64,000 nt of DNA from Myxococcaceae bacterium (GTDB lineage: Bacteria > Myxococcota > Myxococcia > Myxococcales > Myxococcaceae). The stretch is taken from assembly GCA_016793095.1 (NCBI GenBank), contig JAEUJQ010000092.1, forward strand, positions 1 through 64,000, given 5' to 3'. A program made the position numbers and the translations under genes. Each line of letters starts with the position of its first letter. Positions within the stretch are counted from its first letter, which is position 1. Positions 45,926 to 56,095 of the stretch are shown one piece after another. The notes beneath the pieces were generated by a model. It was given only the letters and a program-made list of their open reading frames with translations, made no database searches and was not told the origin of the DNA.

Positions 45926-47380
45926 TCATCGCGCTTCGACTTCCTCTGCCCGCCGCAGCAGGCCGTTCGGCGCGAGGGCCAGCGGCGGACAGTACGGACC
46001 CGTCAGCGCGCGCGTCCACCACACGCCTCGCTCGGCGAGCGGCGCGAACCGGTACTCCCACACCGTCGCCCGCAGGTACTTCGGCGGCGCCCCGAAGGGG
46101 TGGCTCGCGAGCAGCGCCTGTACGTCGCGCGAGCCCTTGAGCAGCTGCAGCTGGAACGAGAGGAACCAGGGGTTCTGCTCGCACGTCCCGAGGGCGGCAA
46201 ACCACATCTGCCAGTCGAGCCGCGGCTGCCACGGCGCCACGAAGTCGGGCCGGCGATCGAGGCGCCCCGGCTTCCATGGAAACTCCCAGGCCTTCCACGT
46301 CACGCCGTCGTCGCTGCCCTCGACGATGATCTCCGGCCGCGTCTTCGTCATCACCGCGAACGCCCCGTAGGCGTTGACCGCGTGGAAGGGCTCGAGCCGC
46401 TCGCGCACCGCCGCCAGCGGCGGCTCGAAGACGAAGCGCCTCGAGAAGGCCGTCACCGAGAGGAAGGCGAAGGCAGCCGCCAGGCCCCAGGCCCAGACGG
46501 GCGAGCGTCGCGGCTCGACGAGGGTGGCCGTGCCTTTCCAGAGCTTCGCCAGCGCCGCGTCGTCCAGCAGCGGGAGCGCCGTCACCAGCGTCAGCGCGTT
46601 GTAGAAGCTGTAGTTGCCCGCGGCGAGCAGCCCGGCCTGCATCGTCATCAGGCCGATGGCGCCGACGAGGCGCACCCGTCGCGGCCCGAACGCGAGCAGC
46701 GGCACCGGCAGCTCGAGGACGAACATCACGAAGCACAGCGCCTGCTGCACCCAGAGCGGCCACTCGTTGGCGAGCACGCTCGTCCACGTCGGCAGCGGCT
46801 GCGTCCACCAGTGCCAGGTGAGCGCCGTGAGGTCACGCCAGCTCTCGTCGCCGCTCGCGAGCTTCACGAGGCCCGACCCCAGCGTCACCTTGCAGGCCAG
46901 CACGGCGACCGCGAAGCGCACCGCGCGAGAGGGCTCGGGGAGCTCGTGCGCGCGGAAAGGCCGCAGCCCGTTGGGAGCGAGGCAGGCGAAGACCAGCGAC
47001 GTCTCCAGCAGCATGACGTCCCACTGGAAGTTGAGGAAAGGCGCGCCCACCTGGACGATCGAGAGCCAGCAGACGTACAGCGCCAGCAAGGCCCAGCGCG
47101 GCGCGACGCCGGCCGTGACGCACACCGAGGCCAGCACGCACGCGCCGAGCAGCAGGTGCAGCGCGAGATCCGACCAGCCCAGCCACAACAGCGTCGGCAC
47201 CTGCCAGGGCCGGGCGTTGGCGCGCACCACCCCTTCCATCGTCTCGGCGATCGGCACGATGCCGTCGCTGCCGTAGAGGCCTGGGAGCTGCGCCCAGACC
47301 GCCGCCGTCGCGAACACCGAGACCAGCCCGAACGCGGTGAGGGTCAGCCGGGTCGTCAGGCGCATGGACGGAAGAGCCAT
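45926..47380 (-). CDS. Lipase maturation factor family membrane protein
   Basis: 484 aa. Many membrane helices (SVFATAAVWAQLPGLYGSDG; LLALYVCWLSIVQVGAPFLN; FNALTL region) and a C-terminal domain with FHAVNAYGAFAVMTKTRPEI, EGSDDGVTWKAWEFPWKPG and PRLDWQMWFAALG, the LMF motifs. Animal LMF1 folds lipoprotein lipase in the ER; bacterial homologues are inner-membrane proteins of unknown task. It starts 11 bp after the response regulator stop, so it is third in that operon. Its HKR context hints at regulated secretion or lipid handling. Confidence 0.9.
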   Translation of the reverse strand: MALPSMRLTTRLTLTAFGLVSVFATAAVWAQLPGLYGSDGIVPIAETMEGVVRANARPWQVPTLLWLGWSDLALHLLLGACVLASVCVTAGVAPRWALLALYVCWLSIVQVGAPFLNFQWDVMLLETSLVFACLAPNGLRPFRAHELPEPSRAVRFAVAVLACKVTLGSGLVKLASGDESWRDLTALTWHWWTQPLPTWTSVLANEWPLWVQQALCFVMFVLELPVPLLAFGPRRVRLVGAIGLMTMQAGLLAAGNYSFYNALTLVTALPLLDDAALAKLWKGTATLVEPRRSPVWAWGLAAAFAFLSVTAFSRRFVFEPPLAAVRERLEPFHAVNAYGAFAVMTKTRPEIIVEGSDDGVTWKAWEFPWKPGRLDRRPDFVAPWQPRLDWQMWFAALGTCEQNPWFLSFQLQLLKGSRDVQALLASHPFGAPPKYLRATVWEYRFAPLAERGVWWTRALTGPYCPPLALAPNGLLRRAEEVEAR

Positions 47381-47391
47381 GGGCGGGGCCG

Positions 47392-47742
47392 TCAGCGGAC
47401 GACGAAGGGCATCACCGCGTCCATCAGCTCACTCGGCTGCAGGGGCTTCGCGAGAAAGGCCGCGATGCGTGCGTCGTCGCCATCGACGTCGAAGAGATCT
47501 CCCGACATCAAGACGAAGGGCACCGACTGCGGCAGGCGCTCGAGCACCTCGAGGCCAGTCAGCCCCGGCATGCGGTAGTCGCACACCACGACGCACGGAG
47601 CCTCGGGGGCGTCAGCCAGCCACGCCAGCGCCTTCAGCGGGTCCGTGAAGGTGAGCACCTCACGGCCGAGCCCACGCAACGAGAGCGACGAGACGCGACA
47701 GATCATCGGCTCATCGTCGATGACGATGATGGGACCGCTCAC
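47392..47742 (-). CDS. Stand-alone receiver-domain response regulator
   Basis: 116 aa, receiver only. Acidic pair IDDEP, phosphoacceptor Asp55 (VVCDYRMPG), Thr/Ser switch (LMSGD) and Lys (AFLAKPLQ) are intact. No output domain, so it passes phosphate to another protein or acts by protein contact. The ATG at 47742 overlaps the kinase stop by 4 bp, identifying its partner. Confidence 0.95.
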   Translation of the reverse strand: MSGPIIVIDDEPMICRVSSLSLRGLGREVLTFTDPLKALAWLADAPEAPCVVVCDYRMPGLTGLEVLERLPQSVPFVLMSGDLFDVDGDDARIAAFLAKPLQPSELMDAVMPFVVR

Positions 47743-48854
47743 GACTGACCGCCACCTCCGAACCGGGGCAGCCGCGCGGTGAAGACCGTGCGGGCCCCTT
47801 CACGCTCGTACACGAGCGTGCCGCCCATCGACTGAATGATGTCACGACTCACCGCGAGGCCGAGCCCGGTCCCTCTCGCGCCCTTGGTAGTGAAGAAGCG
47901 ATCGAAGGCCCGCTCCCGGTGTTCGTCGGCGATGCCGCGCCCGGTGTCTTCGACGCGCAGCTGCACCTCGGCGCTGTCGTCGAGCGCACGAACGGCCACG
48001 CGCCTGGTGGGTTGATCCCGCACCGCGTCGATGGCGTTGTTCACGAGGTTGATGAGGACCTGGCCGAGCTGCACCTGATTGCCCCAGACGTGCGCCCCGG
48101 TCCGAACCTCGAGCTCGAGCTCCAACCCCTCGCTGCGCGTCCGTGCGCCCGTGAGGCGCGAGACCTCGTCGATGACCAGGGGAACGAGCACCGGCTCGAA
48201 GGCGAGCTCAGAGGTGCCGCGCGCCAGCCGTCGCAGCCCGGTGGTGATCGCCCCGGCGCGCTCGGTCGCCTCGCGAATCGCGCCGAGCGCCTCGTCCACC
48301 AGCGGCCGGTCTCCGCGAGCGATCGCGTCGGGCAAGAGGTGGGCGAAGGCCGAGATGACGGAGAGCGGGTTGTTGACCTCGTGGGCGATCGAGGCGGCGA
48401 GCTCGCCCAGCGCCACCAGCTTCGACGCTTGAATGGCCTTGAGCCGCTCCATCTCGAGCGTCCGCTCGGCGGTGATGTCTTCGATGAACGACCAGATCAT
48501 CTTCTCGCCGTCCACCTCCACGATGAAGCCGTTGAGCCGCACCGACACCAGCGTGCCGTCCTTGCGGATGAACTCCTTCTCGTACGGGCCGTAGCGCCCC
48601 TCCGTGCTCAGCTTGCGCAGCTGCAGCGCCTCGTCCGCGTCGTACTTGCGGGGCGTGAGCTGCCAGTAGGTCAGCCGGCCGTCGTCGGCCTCGGCGGCCT
48701 CGTAGCCGATGATGCGCAAGAAGGCCGGGTTGCTGGCGAGCCAGTGGCCATCCAGCCGGCAGAGGTTCAGGCCGACCGAAGACTCGCGGAAGAAGGACTC
48801 GACGAACCCCGCCTTCGCGAGCGCTGCCGCGAATTGAGCCGAGAGCTGCTGCAC
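47739..48854 (-). CDS. PAS-domain sensor histidine kinase
   Basis: 371 aa from a GTG at 48854; the frame also allows a TTG at 48917, and neither has a strong ribosome-binding site. A PAS domain (about residues 15-130) with GYEAAEADDGRLTYWQLTPRK and EKEFIRKDGTLVSVRLNGF lies near the N-terminus, no membrane helices. The dimerisation/phosphoacceptor box is GELAASIAHEVNNPLSVI (His), then N-box NLVNNAIDAV, G1 DTGRGI, F-box DRFFTTKGARGTGLGL. A soluble kinase sensing through PAS. It pairs with the adjacent receiver protein. Confidence 0.9.
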   Translation of the reverse strand: MQQLSAQFAAALAKAGFVESFFRESSVGLNLCRLDGHWLASNPAFLRIIGYEAAEADDGRLTYWQLTPRKYDADEALQLRKLSTEGRYGPYEKEFIRKDGTLVSVRLNGFIVEVDGEKMIWSFIEDITAERTLEMERLKAIQASKLVALGELAASIAHEVNNPLSVISAFAHLLPDAIARGDRPLVDEALGAIREATERAGAITTGLRRLARGTSELAFEPVLVPLVIDEVSRLTGARTRSEGLELELEVRTGAHVWGNQVQLGQVLINLVNNAIDAVRDQPTRRVAVRALDDSAEVQLRVEDTGRGIADEHRERAFDRFFTTKGARGTGLGLAVSRDIIQSMGGTLVYEREGARTVFTARLPRFGGGGQS

Positions 48855-48942
48855 GACGTCATGGTGACGCCTCTCGCGCGCTGACGCAACGCCCGAGCGG
48901 GTGGCGCGAGCGACCAACCGCAGACGTAGACTCGAGGCCGCG

Positions 48943-49623
48943 ATGTGCGGGCGCTACACCCTCAAGTCGAAGGGCATCGACGTGCAGCGCGAGCTGCGCC
49001 TCGATCACGAACCGGTCCTCGAGGCCCGCTACAACATCGCGCCCACGCAGGCCGCGCCCGTCGTGCTCGACTCGGCGCCCCGGCAGCTCGTCACCGCACG
49101 GTGGGGCTTCACTCCCCGGTGGGCCAGGGACGTGAACGAAGGCGCGAAGCACATCAACGCCCGCGCCGAGTCGCTGGCCGACCGCCGCCTCTTCCAGGAC
49201 GCCCTGCTGCACACGCGCTGCCTCGTGCCCTGCGACGGGTTCTACGAATGGCGCCACCACGGGAAGCAGTCCACCCCGCTCTTCGTGCATGCGCCGTCCC
49301 ACCCGATCCAGACGATGGCGGGGCTGTGGACGACGTGGCGCTCGCCAGAGGGCCTCGAGGTCGTCACCTTCTCGATCGTCACCACCGCCGCCGACGCCTT
49401 CATGTCGCGCCTCCACACGCGCATGCCGCTCTTCGTGGCGCCGGGCGACCGCGACGCCTGGCTGGCTCCGGGCCTCAAGCCGCGTGAGCTCGAGACGCTG
49501 CTCCACCGTGCCAACGTCGCGCCGCTGAACGCCTACGAGGTGTCCGCGCACGTGAACCACGTGGCCGTGGACGACGCCCGCTGCCTCGAGCCCGCGGCGG
49601 CCGTTCAGCTCGACCTGCTGTGA
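48943..49623 (+). CDS. yedK: SOS-response-associated peptidase/HMCES (YedK)
   Basis: 226 aa SRAP protein. Cys2 immediately follows the initiator Met (MCGRYTL) and is the nucleophile that covalently captures abasic sites in single-stranded DNA. Also present: YNIAPTQ, GFYEWR (Glu) and LHTRMPLF (His). It shields abasic sites at forks. The ATG at 48943 is fixed by the need for Cys2. Divergent from the histidine kinase, 26-89 bp apart depending on its start. Confidence 0.97.
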   Translation: MCGRYTLKSKGIDVQRELRLDHEPVLEARYNIAPTQAAPVVLDSAPRQLVTARWGFTPRWARDVNEGAKHINARAESLADRRLFQDALLHTRCLVPCDGFYEWRHHGKQSTPLFVHAPSHPIQTMAGLWTTWRSPEGLEVVTFSIVTTAADAFMSRLHTRMPLFVAPGDRDAWLAPGLKPRELETLLHRANVAPLNAYEVSAHVNHVAVDDARCLEPAAAVQLDLL

Positions 49624-49632
49624 CTGGCGCGC

Positions 49633-50673
49633 TCACGCCTGCGCCCGCCGCAGCCCCGCCCAGTCGAGGACGTCGACGGTCTCGGCTGCCAGGCTGAAGT
49701 CCATCTGCTCCCGAGCGCCGACCACGTCGCCGCCGATCTGGAAGGGCATGGGCCGCGACAACGTGATGCGCAGAGACGTCGCGAAGTAGTCGTGCATGCC
49801 GGGCACGCGGGTTCCCCGCCAGAGATCGACCATGCGCGCGACGCCCTCGTAGACCGGCCGATCGTAGACGCGGAAGTTGAAGCACCCGGGCACCCGCCGC
49901 GCGTGGGGGAAGGCCTTGAACTTCGCGCCCCAGAACGGCTCCGTCGCGGCGGCGGCGACCGACACCGGCCCCTCGTAGAGCAGCTTGCCGGTGCGCGCCC
50001 GCACCACCTCGTCCTTCACCAGGGTGAGCGCGTTGCCCCCGAGATCCTCGACGCGCACCCTCGTGCGTCCCTCGAAGACGAGCTGCGACAGCTCGCCAGG
50101 CACGGTGCGGGTGAACAACGAGAAGAGGTAGCCGCCGACGCCTTCGTTCAGCTTGCCGGCGAGCGCTCCGGCGAGCGGCGTGGCGCGGGCCTGGGCGAGG
50201 TTGGCGTGGTAGTTGTGGACGATCGTCGCGTCCCAACCGACGCCCGCGAAGAGGCTCAACCGGCCCTCGGTCTCGATGAGGTTGAACCGCTGCACCGGTG
50301 GCTGCTTCGGCAACGAGGCTCCGAGCTCGAGCGACCGCTCATACCCGGGCGCCCCGACCGCGCTCGGCCAGCCGTTGCCGGTGCCCAGCTTCAGGAGGGC
50401 GAGGGTCGGGAAGTGCCGCGCGCCCTCGTCGCGGAGCAGGTTGAGCAGCACGACGCTGGTGCCGTCGCCACCCCCGCAGAAGACGAGCCTCGGGCGCTCG
50501 CGCACCAGCCGGCGTGCATCGGCGCGCGCCTCGTCGAGGGTGGTGGCCGCGTAGACGGTGGCGTGTGGCATCGCCCGCCGGAACGCCTCGATGCGCGCAG
50601 CCGTGACACGGCGCGCCCGCCCGTTGAACCAGGCAGCGACGTCTGCGCCCTTTCGTCTCGACGCCCGGCCCAT
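49633..50673 (-). CDS. Diacylglycerol/sphingosine-kinase-like lipid kinase
   Basis: 346 aa. The DAGK catalytic domain has FCGGGDGTSVVLLN and LLKLGTGNGWPSAVG (nucleotide-binding loop), and further DGKc strands around VGWDATIVHNYHANL. It likely phosphorylates a lipid or sphingoid base at the inner membrane. The start is MGRASRRKGADVAAWFNGRA; convergent with yedK (9 bp) and divergent from the small membrane protein. Confidence 0.9.
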   Translation of the reverse strand: MGRASRRKGADVAAWFNGRARRVTAARIEAFRRAMPHATVYAATTLDEARADARRLVRERPRLVFCGGGDGTSVVLLNLLRDEGARHFPTLALLKLGTGNGWPSAVGAPGYERSLELGASLPKQPPVQRFNLIETEGRLSLFAGVGWDATIVHNYHANLAQARATPLAGALAGKLNEGVGGYLFSLFTRTVPGELSQLVFEGRTRVRVEDLGGNALTLVKDEVVRARTGKLLYEGPVSVAAAATEPFWGAKFKAFPHARRVPGCFNFRVYDRPVYEGVARMVDLWRGTRVPGMHDYFATSLRITLSRPMPFQIGGDVVGAREQMDFSLAAETVDVLDWAGLRRAQA

Positions 50674-50741
50674 GCCGGCTCAGTTTCCGTTCAAACGCCT
50701 CTGGCATTCCACTGTGACGCCGCATCTGCCCCGGTTCGGGT

Positions 50742-51116
50742 ATGGTGGCGTCACACATGGCCTCGCCGTGGGAAGAAGTCAGACGGGAGTCGCTCGAGAT
50801 GCCCGCGGTGGGCTACCGACGCGGCGCGTCTCCCCTGCCCTGGCTGCTGCTCGCCGTGTCGATCACCCTCACGGTCACCGTGCTCGTCGTCGGCCGCAAC
50901 CGGCTCATGGAAGAGAAGGAGCGCACCTGGACGTCGTTGAAGGCCAACGACGATCTCAACCAGAAGCTGAAGGCCGCGCAGAAAGAGGTCGAGAAGGCGA
51001 AGGAGGCCTGTGAGCCCGGCGAGAGCGGCGACGGCGACACCGCCCGGCGCATCGTTCAGCTCGAGATGCAGAATCGTCGCCTGCAGGACGAGCTCGCGAA
51101 GGCCCGGAAGAAGTGA
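50742..51116 (+). CDS. Small membrane protein with coiled coil
   Basis: 124 aa (or 119 from an ATG at 50757). One membrane helix at about residues 30-50 (LPWLLLAVSITLTVTVLVVG), then a Lys/Glu-rich coiled coil (NQKLKAAQKEVEKAKEAC and RIVQLEMQNRRLQDELAKARKK). The stop overlaps the transporter's GTG (GTGA), so the two are translationally coupled. Function unknown; it could be an accessory subunit. Confidence 0.7.
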   Translation: MVASHMASPWEEVRRESLEMPAVGYRRGASPLPWLLLAVSITLTVTVLVVGRNRLMEEKERTWTSLKANDDLNQKLKAAQKEVEKAKEACEPGESGDGDTARRIVQLEMQNRRLQDELAKARKK

Positions 51117-52543
51117 CCTGGACGCGGGTGATCGGGCTGGTGCTCGGCCCGGCGCTCTTCCTCGCGCTTGCGCTCGCCGACACCCCGCTCGCCCACCTCG
51201 AGGGCTTCGGCTCCCGGCCAGCGCTGGCGGCCGGCGTCTCGCTGCTGATGGCGGTGTGGTGGTTCACCGAGGCCGTGCCCATTCACTGGACGGCGATGAT
51301 CCCCCTGGCCGCGTTCCCGCTGCTCGGCGTCTTCGGAGGCGGGCTCGGCGAAGGCCTGGTGCGCACCGGCGGCGAGTACACCAACGCGTACATCTTCCTC
51401 TTCGCGGGCGGCATGGCGGTGGGCGCGGCGCTCGAGCACTGGAACCTGCACCGGCGCATCGCCCTCCACCTCATGCTGCGCATCGGCGCCTCACCGCCGA
51501 GGCTGCTGCTGGGCCTGCTCGTCGCCACCGCGGCGATCTCCCTGTGGATCTCGAACACCGCGACCGCCGTGATGATGCTGCCGATCGCCCTCGCGGTGCT
51601 GGGTGAGCTCGAGGTGCAGAGCGGGCGCCGGCTCGAGGCCTACGGCATGGCGCTCATGCTCGCGGTCGCGTACGCCGCGAACGTCGGCGGCATCGGCACG
51701 AAGATCGGCACCGCGACCAACTCCATCTTCGTCGGCTGGCTCGCGAAGACGCAGCAGCTCGAGCTGAGCTTCCCCCGCTTCGTCGCCATCGGGCTGCCGT
51801 TCGTCGTGCTGTTCATTCCGGTGCTCTGGCTCGCGTTGTGGCGGCTCGGGCGGAGCGACGCGCCGCGATCGGACGCCGGCGAGGAGGTGCTCCGACGGCA
51901 GCTCGACGCGCTGGGGCCGCTCTCGTCGAAGGAGCGCGTGGTGGGCCGGGTGTTCTTCGTCGCCGCGATGGCGTGGGTGTTCGGCGATCCCCTGCGCGCG
52001 GTGATCGCGCCGCGCCTGCCGTTCGAGCTGGCGAACCGTCACTACGAGGCCGTGGTGGCGATGGGGGCCGCCCTCGTGCTGCTCGCGCTGAAGTGCCTCC
52101 CGCTGCCGGCGCTGAAGCGCATCCCCCTCAGCGCGCTGATGCTGCTCGGCGGCAGCTTCGCGATGGCGGCGGCGATCGAAGGGAGCGGCCTGTCCACGTG
52201 GCTGGGACAGCAGCTCGAGCCGCTCAAGGCGCAGCCGGCGCTCGTGCAGCTGACGATCGCGTCGTTCGCGACGGTGGCGCTTTCGGCGGTGGCGTCGAAC
52301 ACCGCGACGGTCAACCTCATGCTGAACCTGCTGCCGGCGAACCTGCCGCTCCTCTCCACCGTGACGCTCGCCTCGTCGTGCGACTTCGCCCTGCCGGCCG
52401 GCACGCCGCCCAACGCGATCGTCTTCGGCTCGGGGCGGGTGAGGTTGCCCACGATGATGCGCACCGGGTTCGGGCTCGACGTCGCCGCCGCGGCGCTGCT
52501 GGTGGCCTACGGGTGGCTCTATCTGCCGCTGATCGTGCCGTAG
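51113..52543 (+). CDS. DASS/SLC13-family sodium:dicarboxylate (anion) symporter
   Basis: 476 aa, GTG start. About eleven to twelve membrane helices with the two SNT motifs of the family, SNTATAVMMLPIALAVLG and SNTATVNLMLNLLPANL, and PAGTPPNAIVFGSGRV near the end. Substrates are usually succinate, citrate, sulfate or related anions taken up with Na+. Coupled to the upstream coiled-coil protein. Confidence 0.93.
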   Translation: MTWTRVIGLVLGPALFLALALADTPLAHLEGFGSRPALAAGVSLLMAVWWFTEAVPIHWTAMIPLAAFPLLGVFGGGLGEGLVRTGGEYTNAYIFLFAGGMAVGAALEHWNLHRRIALHLMLRIGASPPRLLLGLLVATAAISLWISNTATAVMMLPIALAVLGELEVQSGRRLEAYGMALMLAVAYAANVGGIGTKIGTATNSIFVGWLAKTQQLELSFPRFVAIGLPFVVLFIPVLWLALWRLGRSDAPRSDAGEEVLRRQLDALGPLSSKERVVGRVFFVAAMAWVFGDPLRAVIAPRLPFELANRHYEAVVAMGAALVLLALKCLPLPALKRIPLSALMLLGGSFAMAAAIEGSGLSTWLGQQLEPLKAQPALVQLTIASFATVALSAVASNTATVNLMLNLLPANLPLLSTVTLASSCDFALPAGTPPNAIVFGSGRVRLPTMMRTGFGLDVAAAALLVAYGWLYLPLIVP

Positions 52544-52546
52544 GCG

Positions 52547-52744
52547 TCAGCTCCGGAGTCTGCGCAGGACGGCCTCGAGTTCGGCGGCAACGCGCAGGTC
52601 CCTGGGTCTGCCGAGCTCGGCCGGCGTGAGCCCCTGCAGGAAACCGAGCAGGTCGAGGTCGAGATCGGCCTCAGGCGTCGGAAGCGCGGGCGCGTTCGGG
52701 TGCCCATTGCGCCTCGCCGGCGCTCTGGCGTCAACTGTCGACAT
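52547..52744 (-). CDS. Small hypothetical protein
   Basis: 65 aa (MSTVDARAPARRNG...LRRLRS), with an in-frame ATG at 52801 possible. It has a disordered first half and an amphipathic second half (LLGFLQGLTPAEL, AAELEAVLRRLR). The start codon overlaps the divergent gene's ATG as CATG, which is unusual, so it may be spurious. Confidence 0.4.
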   Translation of the reverse strand: MSTVDARAPARRNGHPNAPALPTPEADLDLDLLGFLQGLTPAELGRPRDLRVAAELEAVLRRLRS

Positions 52745-53180
52745 GCTCTCGACCCTCGTCGCGCTCACCCTGACGGCCGGCTCGTTCCCGCTCCCTTCCA
52801 TCGACGGGAAGGCGCTCGCCGCGACGCCGGAGCAGAAGACGTTCCGGCTGCCGATGCGCTTCGAGAAGGTGCGCGGCTTCTACGACGGCCAGTTCACCGG
52901 CGACGAGGCGAAGGGCGTCACCAGCAAGCTCTCGGGCACCGTCGGCAAGCGTGTGCTCACGCTCACGTCCTCCCGCGCGGGAGACACCTGGAAGAAGGCG
53001 ATCGTCCGCGAGGGAGAGATCGAGACCGTCGTCGAGATCACGCCGGTGCTGCGCATGGAGGAGGCGCAGATCGAGGGCAACGCGAAGCCGCTCGTGCAGT
53101 TCATCATCGGGCGCTCAGCCGACGTGGAGCGCGCGGTCGAGGCGATCGGCACGAAGCACACCGAGCAGCTCCGCCGCTGA
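52743..53180 (+). CDS. Small secreted or periplasmic protein of unknown function
   Basis: 145 aa. The N-terminus MLSTLVALTLTAGSFPLPS is a short signal-like segment. The rest is Lys/Glu/Thr-rich beta-type sequence (FRLPMRFEKVRGFYDGQFTG; SGTVGKRVLTLTSSRAGDTW). No family recognised. It is followed 44 bp later by another small secreted protein. Confidence 0.6.
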   Translation: MLSTLVALTLTAGSFPLPSIDGKALAATPEQKTFRLPMRFEKVRGFYDGQFTGDEAKGVTSKLSGTVGKRVLTLTSSRAGDTWKKAIVREGEIETVVEITPVLRMEEAQIEGNAKPLVQFIIGRSADVERAVEAIGTKHTEQLRR

Positions 53181-53224
53181 CGCTGGTTCTGGCAACATCG
53201 GGCTCCTCTCGTGAAGGAGCCGCC

Positions 53225-53707
53225 ATGCCTCGTGGAGCCGTCCCGCTGTTCGTCGCCGTCGCTGCTCTCATCGCCCTCGGCGCACGGGTGGAAGCGCAGG
53301 GCAAAGGGCTGCCGAAGTGCGAGGGCCGCAAGCCCCTGCTCGTCGGCGCCAACGGGCAGTACGAGTGCGCGGGGCTCGAGGATCTGCTGCGCTCGATCGA
53401 CTGCTCGGGTGTGCTCAAGTTCACGCCAGGCGACGGGCTCAAGTGCCTGAAGGCGCCCTCCGCGTTCTCCGGGGCCGAGCTGCTGCTGCCGGAGTGCTCG
53501 TCGAACACCCTGCTCGTGAGCGACGGCTGGGGCCGATGGAAGTGCGTCGAGCGGCGCGAGCTGCTGCCGGACTGCTCTTCGGGTGAGCAGCTCGTCAGCG
53601 AAGGCAGTGGGCGGTGGCGCTGCACCCCGGGCCTGCCGCAGTGCTCCTCAGGCGAAGAGCTCGAGAGCGAAGGCGGCAACCGCTGGCGCTGCCGCCGCCG
53701 GAACTGA
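53225..53707 (+). CDS. Secreted Cys-rich repeat protein
   Basis: 160 aa with signal peptide MPRGAVPLFVAVAALIALGARVEA. It then repeats a module of about 25-30 residues: PECSSNTLLVSDGWGRWKC, PDCSSGEQLVSEGSGRWRC and PQCSSGEELESEGGNRWRC are three copies, with two more diverged ones before. Two cysteines per unit suggest a disulphide per module. Probably surface or matrix. Convergent with purA (5 bp). Confidence 0.75.
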   Translation: MPRGAVPLFVAVAALIALGARVEAQGKGLPKCEGRKPLLVGANGQYECAGLEDLLRSIDCSGVLKFTPGDGLKCLKAPSAFSGAELLLPECSSNTLLVSDGWGRWKCVERRELLPDCSSGEQLVSEGSGRWRCTPGLPQCSSGEELESEGGNRWRCRRRN

Positions 53708-53712
53708 AGACG

Positions 53713-55032
<1,320 letters not shown>

Positions 55033-55075
55033 CTAGCCCACCGCCTCCGCGCGCGCGTGGAATAGCGTCATCGTC

Positions 55076-56095
55076 ATGACCTGCCTCACGTGTGGAGCGC
55101 TGCAGGACTTCGGCGAAGACCGCAGCGACTCCGAGGCGTCGACGCGCCCCTCCGGGTTCGATCGGCTCGAGCGCCTGGGCACCACGTTCGACTGGACCGA
55201 CGCCTTCCGTTGCCCGGCCTGCAGCTCGATCTTCGAGTGGTATCGCGATCGCGACTCGGACACCGGCATCACCTCGGAGACCATCACGCGATGCGGGGAC
55301 GAGCGCGCGATCTCCGTGCTCTGCGCAGCGCTCGCCTGGCCGTGGCCGATCGACAAGCACCCGGGCCTCCTCGAGGAGCTCGGGGCACGGCTGACGACGA
55401 CGGTGGACGAGCTGCGCGCGACCGACCCGTGGAAGCCGGCGCACCTGGCGCGCCTCGAGCTGTTGGGCGAGCAGGCGAAGGCGCTCGCGCCGAGACTCGC
55501 TGCCTTCGTGGAGGACGAGCTGGGCGCGAGGGCGCTGGCGGCGATGGGCGCCTTCGACGTGCTCGACGCGTCTGCGAAACGGGGGCACCGGCCGGCGCTG
55601 CGGGCGCTCGCGCGCTCGGGCCCGGCCGCGTTCGAGCCGACGCTGGTGGCGGCGCTCCAGCGTACCGGGAACACGCTCTCGAGCGCCGAGGCGGCCCACG
55701 GGCTCGGTCGGCTCGGCCTGGGACGCGAGATCCTCGCTGAGGTGCTTCGTGTGGCTCAGGACACGCACGTGACGAACGCGTGCCGGAGTGCCCTGGCGGC
55801 CATCGGCGCCCTCGACGAGCTGCTCGCCGCGCTCGCCGACAGGGACTGGAGTGTTCAGCGCGCTGCCGCTGAGGGGCTCGGGATGTCGACGGCCACGCCG
55901 GCGGTCCTCGAGGCGCTGCGCGGCGCGGTGACGGGCGCGGGCAGGCAGCTCATCGTCCGCACGACGGCGTTCCGGTCACTCCAGGCGCTGGGGGTCGAAC
56001 GCAGCACGTTGCAGGCGCTGATCGCGCAGCTCGAGGGCGACGCCGACCCGACGGCGAGGCGAGCCGCAAAGAGCTGCGCCGAGGAGCTGCGCTGA
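55076..56095 (+). CDS. Zinc-ribbon and HEAT-repeat protein
   Basis: 339 aa. Residues 1-55 carry two CxxC pairs (MTCLTCGAL and FRCPACSSIF) that may form a zinc ribbon. From about 100 to the end are HEAT/Arm-like helical pairs (LGRLGLGREILAEVLRVAQ, ACRSALAAIGALDELLAALA, AAAEGLGMSTATPAVLEALRG). No signal peptide. Such proteins bind partners as scaffolds; the target is unknown. Confidence 0.8.
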   Translation: MTCLTCGALQDFGEDRSDSEASTRPSGFDRLERLGTTFDWTDAFRCPACSSIFEWYRDRDSDTGITSETITRCGDERAISVLCAALAWPWPIDKHPGLLEELGARLTTTVDELRATDPWKPAHLARLELLGEQAKALAPRLAAFVEDELGARALAAMGAFDVLDASAKRGHRPALRALARSGPAAFEPTLVAALQRTGNTLSSAEAAHGLGRLGLGREILAEVLRVAQDTHVTNACRSALAAIGALDELLAALADRDWSVQRAAAEGLGMSTATPAVLEALRGAVTGAGRQLIVRTTAFRSLQALGVERSTLQALIAQLEGDADPTARRAAKSCAEELR

